From NCBI RefSeq assembly GCF_000003815.2, contig NC_049981.1, positions 14,236,217-14,300,216 of the forward strand: DNA of 64,000 nt. The letters run 5' to 3'. Position 1 is the first letter of the stretch. Every line of letters begins with the position of its first letter. A model generated the notes under the pieces. The model made no database searches. It saw only the letters and a program-made list of their open reading frames with translations, and had not been told where the DNA came from. The translations under genes and the position numbers were made by a program. The DNA comes from Branchiostoma floridae (taxonomy: Eukaryota; Chordata; Leptocardii; Amphioxiformes; Branchiostomatidae). This document shows, one piece after another, positions 11,701-21,882 of the stretch.

Positions 11701-14700
11701 ATGCCCCTAAGTGCCCACAGTGTACATAGTTAGGCCAGAATATTTCTTTGTTGACGTGACTTGTGTATATTCTGATTGGATCTGCAAATAGAAATCATGT
11801 GAAAGACATCTAAATGTTAACTAAGCTGGAGAAGAAAGAAACTTAGTACTGAGAAAAAAATGAGCTACATTTTGTAGAACTACAGGAAAAAGCACACCAG
11901 ATTATTACTCTTGCGAGCTACATTACTTTGCAGAGTAACTACTGTTATATATTTCCTGGCCAAATGCAAGATGGCTGTTTGAGAAATATTATAAGGATCA
12001 GCTGTGATTAACAAATTAAATGTGTCTGTAGCTGTCAACCAAACAGTAAGAGTTTAGAAAATACAATACAATACATGAGGCCCTGTGTTAGGGGAGAACT
12101 GCCATAAAAGCCCCGGCCGTAAAAGAACCTGCCATACTTATCAAAAAGAGTAGGAGTCCTCGCCGGTGTGAGTTGATCAAACCATTCCAGTTAAATGGGG
12201 AAGGGAATTTCCCAAGCAGCTTTCATAAATCATAACCCCTGCTTTGCCTATTGAGTCACTTAGTTAAACTCGCGGAAGCTTGTAGTTTCTGACTCAGGGA
12301 GAAGAGATGCTGCTACAGTTGGCATAGGTTGGTGCCCAGAAGATTTAAATGGCCATGGCCTTGCACTGACCAAACTCATAACCCCCAACTGCTAAGTTTG
12401 AGATCTGGTGTACACACATACAACTGAAGGCCTATCAGAATTAGAGCTGTTTTTTCAGGTACATCTAACTGAAAAAAAAAAATTGCTCCAAATCGGCCAA
12501 TCACACACTAGATGGCACCTGGGTAATAGACAAGGGAGACAGCCAATCAGAGTTCAAGACATGAACAGCCATTATAGAAGGATGCACAAAAGGCAAAAAC
12601 AGCCTATCAGATGGGACCACACAGGCAGTAGACAATCATAGACTCAAAGACCTCATGGACAACCTATCACAGGGAAGGAGACAATGGTATACGATGACAG
12701 AGGAAAAACTTCCTTCAAGAATAACCAGTAACAATACATATGGGGGACTCAAATCATTACTACACTTTCAATTTTCATCCAACGCCAATTACAGTTACTC
12801 TATGCCTACATGCACCTGTCTAGAATACAGATCAATGTTACATATCATGGAAAAAATAGAGGTAAAAAGCCTCTAAAAGAAGATTGTAGCAAAATAAAAT
12901 CCAAATTTTGTGCAATTATCCCAGTATTACTTACGGTAAATGCATTTAAGTTTGCAGGGATTTAATTTTGCGGTAGTAGGAAAATGGAGTGTTCGCGGTG
13001 GTCTTCAGTTTGCAGTAGAGTGGCCACTGTGAAAACCACAAACATTTCTGCATTTACAGTATTCAAGTTATTGCATGCCAAATCATACCAGATGCAAAAA
13101 ATCCTTAATTTGTTGGAAACTTCATTGAGTTATCATGGTGACTGGAAAAATAGCTACATGACTGTTGAGACCCAGGTTTGATATGCCATCTCCACTCACT
13201 TGATTAAGGGCCTCATGGCTTGGCAGTTTTCTCGGTTGGGGTAGAAAATCTCTTCTTCTGCTGTAGAAGTCTGGATGACTACAGGACCTAGGCATGTTGG
13301 ATTGCAACCATGATGATTCAAAAATAATTAGAAAATGAACATCTTAAAACATATGATTCCCAGATTCCATTGTATTGTTGTTTTGTTTCTTTTTCACTTA
13401 TCATCTACAATAAATAAACAAACTAAAAAAACATGCAGTGAGTGGTTTTATTCATGGTAACATCTCCAACAGTACAGTCTTTTCGTTAGCCGATATTCTG
13501 TCAGTAGTTTAAATTTGTTCCTAAGCAGTTTTACTTCAGTTTGCTTTCCCTGATCTTCTATGTTTATTGAAATTCTGAAACCATACCATTTTGACAGGTG
13601 TCAATCACAGCTGATCCTAATAACCATTATAAACATATCCATATTAATCAAGTTAAAGTTTAACTGCCTTTCACTGCAACATATTGGAGAAAGGACACTT
13701 CGCAGCTTAAACTACGCATGTGCAGCAAGATGCATTGTGGGTAATATGTCAAAGGTGAAGGCCCCTAACTTGTAAACAGTTCTTTTTTCTACACCATGGT
13801 TGATACATGTCCAGACATTTTTTGTTAATGTCTCAAAGACTCAGAGTCCTTCAGCATTGACATTATCACAAAGAATATGCTTTGCTGTGCATGTGCAGTA
13901 TTAACTGTGAACTGACTCATACTTTACCATGTGTGTCAAGATTCCCTACCTTCCCTGTCTGACTGTGAGTTTCCAAACAGCCCTGCCAGCACACACCGGG
14001 CAGACTCTACGGTCCTCTTGATGTTAGTGCTTCGTACACTGGAAATAAGACAAAACAAAAACAAAGGTATATCCCTTACACACAAACTTTTGCCTTTCAT
14101 TTCTTATGTAAAAATCAAATCTTTAGATCTACATTGACTTCACTTTACATTTCATATGACCTTAACCTTTTCTTACACATATTTGGAAACATGATATCTA
14201 GTCTATTTCTTTACAAATACATGTAACACAACAAAAAATATTAGAATCCATGTTAACATATTGATCAGAATATATATCAGTTATCAACAGTTAAAATACA
14301 TTTTGTTTCAAATTGTAGCAAAAATGCAGTTTAGACACTTGCAAATGAGTACAGTATTTCTAAACTATATTGCTGAATTTGTGGCTGCCAATACAGAACC
14401 CAGTTTACACTTACTACACTTGCTGTGGGTTATAACCAGGATCTATGAATCTGTTGTTCTCAACGTAGTGCTTCCTCAGGAGCTGTCCAAGGTCAAACAT
14501 TTGCTGCTGTCCCAGAGTTGTCAGCTGTCCCCAACGAGCACCACCCTGGGGAAAAAATTGGACAACGAAATATATTTCTGTTTGTTTCTCATAACCGACA
14601 AAATGTTTTAAGGCATAACCTGAGTTTTGTTCAGTACATGCAAGCTGTGTTTTTAAATCAATCCATGCATATTGGGATGTACCCTTACTCTCATTGATTC

Positions 14701-15997
14701 AGAGTAATGGGTTCTTCGAACAACTGTCGATCTTGAAACTTTCATGGTCATTTTGTTTTTAGATAGAAGAAAAAGGGATGTTTTTGAGGTAATGTTTGAA
14801 GCTCGTTGTTGAAACAATACTATAATACAACAGGATTACAAAATACATAGTCAGGATTTGGCGGCAAGAGGTTGCAAACAATTAAAGATTTGCAGTAACA
14901 CTTCATCAGCAGAAATAAGTTGCCATTTTCATACCAATTCTCTATTGGTTAAGAGTTATTTTTTCCCCTGCTATACCTAACCTTGTATAAGTTGTAACCA
15001 ATACAGATTTTGTCCCAACTGTTACCTCAGCATACATACATACATACATACATACATACAAAGTCATAAACAGAGAATACATACTTTGTGAGGTCCATGT
15101 TTCTGGTAGCTATCCTCCACTGGGGAGGGGGGCTGGGCTCCACCATCTAGACTCACCACACGGTAGTCTATCAGTGTGTGGGGGACAGTCTTCACTAGGT
15201 CTGAACTCCATGTAGCCTGTCAAAGGTAAAAGTAGAACGTTGGTATGCAAATCTCTATTCATTTCCATTTATTTCATTTTGATAATGATTTCGAGTTATA
15301 TTATGCTTACGTTGTATAATTGATTTGTTTTACTTTATCATTTGTATGCCAAGTTGTGTTAATTTTCGTTAGTACTCGATATGTTACCATTTATGTTACT
15401 TGATATCGCTTTTATGTTGCATGTATGTTTCGGGGTTGCCCCCCAGGGAACTTTGAAAAACGCCTAAATAGGCGATATGTATCCCTGGTTAAATAAAAAT
15501 AAACAAACAAACAAACGTAGATGATGATATCGAACAGGTAGAAGATACTTTGGTAAATCATGAGCAACTAGAGTTCTTTCCAAGCTCAGGAGCTAACTAA
15601 CACCCAAATGATGTGTCCATAGCTCGTTCAGGCCACAAGATATCCACTGCAGTACCAAGAGAAGCCGCTTGGGGGCCCAAAGTCTACCGTTAATCATTTC
15701 CAACTTTCGTCACATCCTACTAAACACACTTAAGTATAAAACCTATCCAATTAGCCGTTGTCCCACCTGTTCTATACTGGGAGGTAGCCGTGATATCGGA
15801 GTTCTGGCGCCATGCCTGAAGACGATCTGTACAAGTTTGAGTTCCAAACCTTGCCCCTCCTCCTCCACATTACTACTTCTCCAAAAACTGAACGCCTGGA
15901 CCCGAAAAACGTCTTTCCTGTCCAACAAATATTCGTGTAAAACGAATGCGCTACATAGTCCTGAACCTAAAATACCGATTTTTCGCCACAAAAACAT
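8732..15997 (-). CDS. ACP6: Lysophosphatidic acid phosphatase type 6-like (histidine acid phosphatase)
   Basis: Nine minus-strand exons: 15767-15997, 15085-15216, 14418-14545, 13950-14038, 13200-13278, 10829-10964, 10167-10354, 9490-9658 and 8732-8875. All junctions are in phase and give 431 aa, close to vertebrate ACP6 (428 aa). The RHGARTP motif (residues 61-67) carries the phosphorylated histidine, and SGHDTT (H338-D339) supplies the proton donor; both define the histidine acid phosphatase fold. Orthologous landmarks include VVRSTN, EQRATQ, LGIFDDRWPPYA and VTLELYQ. ACP6 hydrolyses lysophosphatidic acid to monoacylglycerol in mitochondria; the basic and hydrophobic N-terminus fits a targeting sequence. 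The start chosen is the ATG of MFLWRK; an upstream in-frame ATG at 16051 would add 18 residues. The exon 3 donor (GTAGTAAG) is the least certain splice. The gene is head to head with the first FAS1 gene. Confidence 0.92.
10055..10139 (-). pseudogene. Decayed duplicate of the ACP6 exon 8 acceptor region
   Basis: The plus-strand text ATCATTGTGGTG...ATGGCC...ACTTGTGGCAGCTAGGC...CTATGGATACTG repeats the exon 8 / intron 7 boundary at about 9618-9700. The copy lies inside intron 7. Where true exon 8 encodes CHKLHLYSGHDTT, the copy reads CHKLLWPSHHND and then a stop, so the catalytic HD pair is gone. It is a broken tandem exon copy, probably not spliced in. Confidence 0.75.
10713..10737. repeat. GGTGA microsatellite
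   Basis: Five tandem GGTGA/GAGGT units in intron 6 of the ACP6-like gene. Confidence 0.9.
12083..12260 (+). repeat. SINE 3'-part copy
   Basis: The segment AAAGAACCTGCCATACTTATCAAAAAGAGTAGGAGTCC, read across 12121-12160, matches the body at about 42320-42360 (AAAGAACCCACCACACTTATC, then AAAAAGAGTA). It is followed by a GTGAGTTGATCAAACCATTC tail, which suggests the 3' portion of the same tRNA-derived SINE family. It lies in intron 5 of the ACP6-like gene. Confidence 0.5.
15031..15060. repeat. CATA microsatellite
   Basis: About seven CATA units in an intron of the ACP6-like gene, just downstream of exon 2. Confidence 0.9.
15430..15516 (+). repeat. Probable LINE 3' tail
   Basis: The text CGCCTAAATAGGCGATATGT followed by ATCCCTGGTTAAATAAA and an A/C-rich (AAAC)n end has the form of a non-LTR retrotransposon 3' end. 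No coding part remains. Assignment is by style only. Confidence 0.4.
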
Positions 15998-16458
15998 GAT
16001 AGTTGCGACTTCTATTCCGACCAAACACACGCACACGTACACGCACTCCAAATTTCTGGGTCAGTTTACATAAGTTGACCTCTGACCATTCGAATATCCC
16101 ATTTCTAAAATCAGGGGGTTAAATAAATGAAAGGATATTTATAAGGATTTTCCTATTTTGTAGACTATATGTAATAATATGAAAGTAATTGTATTTATCC
16201 AATGATTTTCTTTAAAATGCACGATGGCTTTTTCTAAATGAGAATATTTATTTAAAAATTGTTCTAATGTAATGTTCTTACGACCCTTGACCCCATCATG
16301 GCCGTCAAAAGCTGAATCAAGAAACGAGATTTGTGATTCGATGACTTTTATGACTTTTTCCTTCATGACAGCTGCCCTAAAGACTTGAATGTAGTTTCGA
16401 ACCAAAACTTCGTTTCTTTTGACTGTTTTCCTTGAAGACTTGTTCAATTTGGTAAAAG
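15998..16458. promoter_or_regulatory. Shared head-to-head promoter region
   Basis: The 461 bp between the ACP6-like start codon (minus) and the first FAS1 start codon (plus) must contain both 5' UTRs and promoters. A TATTTATAAGG-like AT-rich patch lies near 16135, but no diagnostic core element was placed. A bidirectional promoter is inferred from geometry. Confidence 0.5.
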
Positions 16459-19400
16459 ATGAAGCTAGTTTTTGTGACGTTTTTAGTAGCGTGTTATGCA
16501 GCAACAGGTGCGATTGAGGTTTTCACAGCTGGCGGGAATTTCAGGCAAAATAAAAATGAAATTTTGAATTCCCATAAATTTAAACCGTCCCGACAGAATG
16601 TCAAATCTGCACTCCCTGATCTTTTGACGCTTAGTTCTGAACTTGGACTGAAAGCGGTGAGTGTTGTTTTTTTCTTCAAAGTTCAATCTCCTTTTCAAAT
16701 ACACTTTAAAGTCTCTGCCCCCCTCTCTTTCTCTCTACCCTCTCTCTTCTCTTCCTCCCCTCTAACTCTCTGTTTCTCTCTTTCGCTCTCCCCTCTCTCT
16801 TTGCTTCCTCCCATCTTTCTCTCTCTCTCTCTCTCTCTTCCCACACTTCTCTCTCTCCTTCTTCCTGTGTGTTTGCCTTTGCACTGCAGTTTTTGTAATC
16901 TTTACCTTGAATCTTTACCTTGAACCACAGCCAGTCGATACCCTTGCGGGTAATAAGGCTGTCCTAGTTGTGGCGGTGGTAGCGTCAATATGAGAAGTGG
17001 TACTCAAATAGGTCTGGATGCAGTCCCCATTCTTGCCCCAGTCTTGTCTTAAACTCTTTCACTGTCTTACTGTTGACTGTGCTCGGTGAGAGTTTATTCT
17101 ATGCAGGGGTGACTCATGTGGGAAAGAAGTGTGCCCTCGGGCCTGTAGCTTTTTGAATTTGGTACTTGTACTAGTGCCCTCGTGTTTTTGTTGCCAAGCT
17201 TGGTGTAAACATGGCTCTCCCGCATAGGCAGATGGCACGATTTTATTCAATTCAAACTCTTGATAGGATTTCTTCAAATACACCCATATTCACAGGCACC
17301 TAAACCTTTTGTACTTTGTTGCACAGTTTTATCTGTTGGTGCACAGAGCCGGTCTGGACGCCATGTTGCGAGGGAAGGGTTACTGGACGGTGTTCGCTCC
17401 CACAAGCAGTGCCTTCGACAGGCTTCCACAGAACATCAAGGCATCGCTTCAAGATCCCGAGGTTCTGAACAGGATCCTGCTGTATCATATTGGTGAGTCA
17501 GGGACACCCCTATGGTGGGATTAGGCGTTATAACATTAGAGCTAAACTTGGTTTAGGCAAGGAGGTTATATCGCCTCCTTGGTTTAGGGTTGGGTTTCGG
17601 GGTAAGTGTTGATATACGTAGCACTCCTCAAACACAGGACCTCTGGCTCAGCGTCCCATTCAATGGACTGCAACCTCTTACCAGTAGTCTATATGCATAT
17701 CAATGTGGAAAACATTTGCCTGGAGACCATACCATGGCTGTTGTGGGTTTTTCATTTTGGTGTGTTAATCATATCATGGATAGACATTAAGCAATGGCAT
17801 AGGCAAAAATGGCAGACAGGCTGTACCACTTTGATCGTTGCAGAGCACTCAAGTCAATCCATCCTTTCACATACTTTTAACCAGTGCCTTAACAGTCAAT
17901 CAAATACACATGGTGACAATGTACTAGTACCCTCACACGTTTTTCAGTCCCAAAGGTGCTGAAATCTGACAGTTTACAGAACAACAAGGTTATAACAACA
18001 GCCAACAACAGGACAGTCAGGGCTAATGTTTACCAGAACCAGGAAGCGGGACAGGACAAGGTAAAGGGAGATTTCACACATCTCTTATGTCTTGTTTCAT
18101 TGTTAAATCAGTTGATTGTTTATTATAGCAGGCCTATATATGTCTCAACACAGGAGCTGTAATACTTTAAATAGTTAGATGTAATGTAACAAATAACTCA
18201 AGTAATGTACTGTAAATTTATATTTTTTTTGCAGGAAATTCTTTTTGCTATATTCTGGGTTCCATCCTCCATTATAACTCCCAGCTCAATCTTTTTATGT
18301 GCTAACTACATGATTTGGTAGCAAAAATATTAAGCCAGAAGTTACCATTGAGGATGATACCCAGTCTAATTTTGTGGTAGAAGAGAAAAGGAGTTTATTT
18401 GTATATTCTCAGTGTCAAACTCACAATGGAAAGGTCACTACAAAAACTGTGAAAAGAAAACCACAAACTTTTCAATACGTACAGTATATCAGTCAGGTAT
18501 TTCTAAAGCAACTAAAAGTTGGATGAAGCAAAATCAAGTTTAATTGCCATCTCTTAAAGGTTACGGCAATCAACGGTTCACCAGTCTACAAGGAGGACCA
18601 GTTGGCAGAGAACGGGGTCCTCCATGTGGTAGACAAAGTGTTGTTTCCTCTCACAACAGGAACTGCACTGCAGTATCTTACACAGCACATGGCAATGTAC
18701 AGGTCAGAAGTGCCTCCTTTCAATTCTGACTAGTACTGCACTTTCTAAAGAGTCACAGAAACCAAAGTAGAATTGTAAATGATCATCTTGTTTGAACTTT
18801 TTTTCATAGAATTTCTGAAAACAAGGTTGGTCATGTAATTTTACTACTGTTTGGAATGGTATCCAAAAGTAGCAATGGAAGTTCTATGAATATGTTTTAC
18901 AGTCAAACATTGAAGTTACTAGAGGCAGCAGGTGTGGAGAACACTTTGAATGACACCACAGCTCACACCTTCATGGTGCCAACAAATGCAGCCCTGGAGA
19001 AGCTAGACCCAGCTCAGCTGCGCCACCTGATGAATGACTCTGGAACTGCAAGTCAGGTTAGCAGACAAGTTTTTTTTTCAAAAAGTCTGGGAAAGTCACT
19101 AGTTATTATTACATTTTTGGGAGTCAATAGCAATCTATAATATTAGGCCTTGAAAGGTTTTATTACAATTAAGGAGAAATGCAAATTTACTTCTTTATTG
19201 AAAAGCCCTTGCCTTGCTTTTTATCAGTTATTTTAAAAGTGATTATTGTTATGTTTTACAATGTTTGAAATTGTGCACCTGTATTGCCTTTCATTTTAAT
19301 TGTAACATGTGTAAAGCATACTGCAATTCAGCCAAAGAAATGAAGGCTGCCATTGTATGTTATTGTTTGTCGCTTGATGCGAAATAAAAACCATTCATTC

Positions 19401-20086
19401 ATTCATTCAACCAATGTATTTTCTTGTCTCCTAGATCATGAAGCGGCATATACTACAAGATGTGATTTTCTATGTCGGTTTCTACGACAATGAGAAAGTC
19501 AAAACTCTAGGAGACAACAGTGAAGAACTGACAGTGTTGGTAGGTCCAGGAGGTAAACAGATGTTTATACTTTTACTTTCTGACCATTTAGAAAGCTCAT
19601 AAACTTTCAATGTTAATAAACTGTCAAACAGCATATTTGTACAGTTTGTACAAACCTAGTTTGAAACTCAAAGTTTAAAAGCAATTAGGCAGTGCTTCAG
19701 CCTATTTACTTGTTGTCTTTTCATGTTTTGGTGTCATGAAGTTTAATGTACCTTTATGAAATTTAAAACTCCTTGATGAAACAAATATCTTTAAAAATTC
19801 AAAAGAAGAATTGTATTGACCAAGGAGCTTTCATCAGCTTGATGAAAGCTCCTTACATTGACTGAGTCCTACAACATTACAATAGCACCAAACCAGACAT
19901 CACACAACTACAAATTTTTGGCAAATTTGAGATTTGAAAACTTCACTTTGCCCAAATATAACTGGAAGATCTTTTCCAGGTCTGGAGGTTAATGGGAACG
20001 GAACGTTCTCCCGCATGGTGATTGCAGATGTGCCTGTGACCAATGGAGTGGTGCATGTGGTCGACACCCTTTTGTACAAGCCTTAA
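16459..20086 (+). CDS. Secreted protein with two fasciclin (FAS1) domains, copy 1
   Basis: Seven exons: 16459-16656, 17327-17492, 17948-18060, 18560-18702, 18903-19056, 19435-19552 and 19980-20086, with intron phases 0,1,0,2,0,1, giving 332 aa. A signal peptide (MKLVFVTFLVACYAATG) is followed by FAS1 domain 1 (about 50-190): H1 box TVFAPT, the YH pair in LLYHIV (119-120) and H2 box NGVLHVVDKVL. Domain 2 (about 207-330) has FMVPTNAAL, RHILQD and NGVVHVVDTLL. FAS1 domains mediate extracellular adhesion, as in TGFBI and periostin. Domain 2 lacks the Tyr of the YH motif. No transmembrane segment or obvious GPI signal is visible, so secretion is likely. Possible N-glycosylation sites include NRT, NDTT and NGT. 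The gene is paralogous to 31907-37272. Confidence 0.9.
16711..16870 (+). repeat. CT-rich low-complexity tract
   Basis: A polypyrimidine stretch with several (TC)n runs in intron 1 of the first FAS1 gene. It keeps a plus-strand frame open past exon 1, but that frame is intronic. Confidence 0.85.
19280..19410 (+). repeat. Probable non-LTR element tail with ATTC repeats
   Basis: The text TGATGCGAAATAAAAACC leads into an (ATTC)n run at about 19391-19407. This resembles a retrotransposon 3' end with a microsatellite tail, located in intron 5 of the first FAS1 gene. No coding remnant is visible. Confidence 0.35.
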
Positions 20087-21882
20087 ATCTTACCTCTTTA
20101 CTATCGGTCTCACATAGCCAAAGTGAAGTGAACAATGAACAGAGTGATAATGGTTCAGCATAGACATAAACCTTCTCAAGAGTTTTAGAGAGGAGCGAGT
20201 CCATCCACACCTATCAGTGTATAAGGAATCCCCATCTCTGCAACACTGTTGTGCAAGTACAACACCTAGTTTCCAGAGGTACTGGAATAGATACTAACTC
20301 TGGTTTGGCTTACCCTTTGCATAAGAAAACCTTTGCAATAATGGCAGTTTCAGAAAGAAGCATTATTAGAGCCCGGAGGAAGAGATTATCAACACAGCAA
20401 CAACAAGTAACAAAAGAATTTGGTTGTGTGTTTAAAAGTTTAATTGAACCATACTGCTTTTACATCAGTATAGGTAGAGCTATCTTACAGGTAGGCCTTG
20501 GGTGTGTCAGATTTTTAACCAAAAAGTATAGACTACAGACAAGGAGGTTTGCTTCAATGTATTAAACATTTACATACATTTAGAATTACAGTGTACATAC
20601 AGCTACAAATGTGAGTGTTGTGCTTGATATATTTTTTGTGAAATCAGCTCTTCTGATTAAATATTTCACAAACAGAAAGTCTTGTTTCATCTATTATGAC
20701 ATTCCTTGCTTATTTCTGAATTAGTGTGGATGGTGCCCGTAACAAATAATTACACTTTAAAGAGGACATACATGTAGAATTCTCTGCTTCTTTGTTTCCT
20801 AAATCTTCAAGCTTGTACAGACAAGCATTGTGTGAGTGATGCTAGTGTGAATACTGTAGATGATCGCTTTCGTGAAGAATATTTGGATACAAAGCGAAGG
20901 TCTTATGTCCTACTTAATAATATCAGGCATGGTACTGGGTCCTAGAGTCCTGCATTTGTTTTTTATTCATTCATTTTCCGGGTAGGGGATTCTGACGACT
21001 CTAGTCCTGGCCTGCCATGTCTGCTGTGCTTTCAGGAAGTCGTCTTGTCTAAGATGTGACCCTGTACTTCCTCCATCTTTCCACTCAGAATCTCTCTTAG
21101 TCCGTGGCGCCCTTAGTTTGACATCCGTGCTGCATTAGTGTACTGACATGTAATGTCTTATTCAATATTCGACACAGAAAGTCTTTGCATTCATCTTGCG
21201 GTGGAAATATAATTTTCCACTCATTGTGTTCTACAAGAAATCTTTCTGAACATATGGGGCATGAGATATAATTTCAGATCATTGACAAAATATCACGTTT
21301 CTTTGCAATCCATTCACTAGATCAAGTCAGATTGGCTATGATGGTTGTGCTGTACGAATGGAAGAACTCATTTGATGCTACGAGATATTACATTTATTCG
21401 TTTTTTTAATGAAGCCTTGTTTTGTAGGAAGTTTAAGCGACTGTGGATGCACAATGTATGATGATGAACAAATAGATCATTACGTTTCATTTTGAAAAAA
21501 AAATTGTTATGCGTCAATAACGTAACCTTGTATTAGCTGTATCAGCATTCAGCTGTGTATGGTTGTATGAATACCAACAATGGATGCTGAATATTGCATT
21601 GAGTGCAATTAGATAACATTCAAGAGCATGTGTAGGAAGTGCATTAGCTTACCGATGTACGTAATGGACTTTTACGCTGCCACTTTTAGTTTGAAGTGTC
21701 CTTCAGTATGAGGGGAGTGAACGAAGGCTGCTGCAGGAGATGCCAGTCCCGTGTGTATTAACTGCGTGATACACTCACGAAGCTATCAGTGGCTCTCATC
21801 AAACGGATTTTAACCGTGAAGGATTGAAGGTCCGTGAAGTGTCTTTTCTTCTTTCATCTGAAGTCTGGTCATCGTGGCAAAC
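20087..21882. other. Intergenic region between FAS1 copy 1 and the GPCR
   Basis: This stretch holds the FAS1 3' UTR and the upstream region of the GPCR. No coding exon with matching splice signals was found. The last few hundred bases should hold the GPCR promoter and 5' UTR, but no core element is assignable. Confidence 0.5.

Noticed and set aside
17036-17283. 74-aa minus-strand frame in FAS1 copy 1 intron 1
   Set aside because: It looks like dispersed-repeat sequence rather than a gene, but no second copy in the window allowed it to be named as one.
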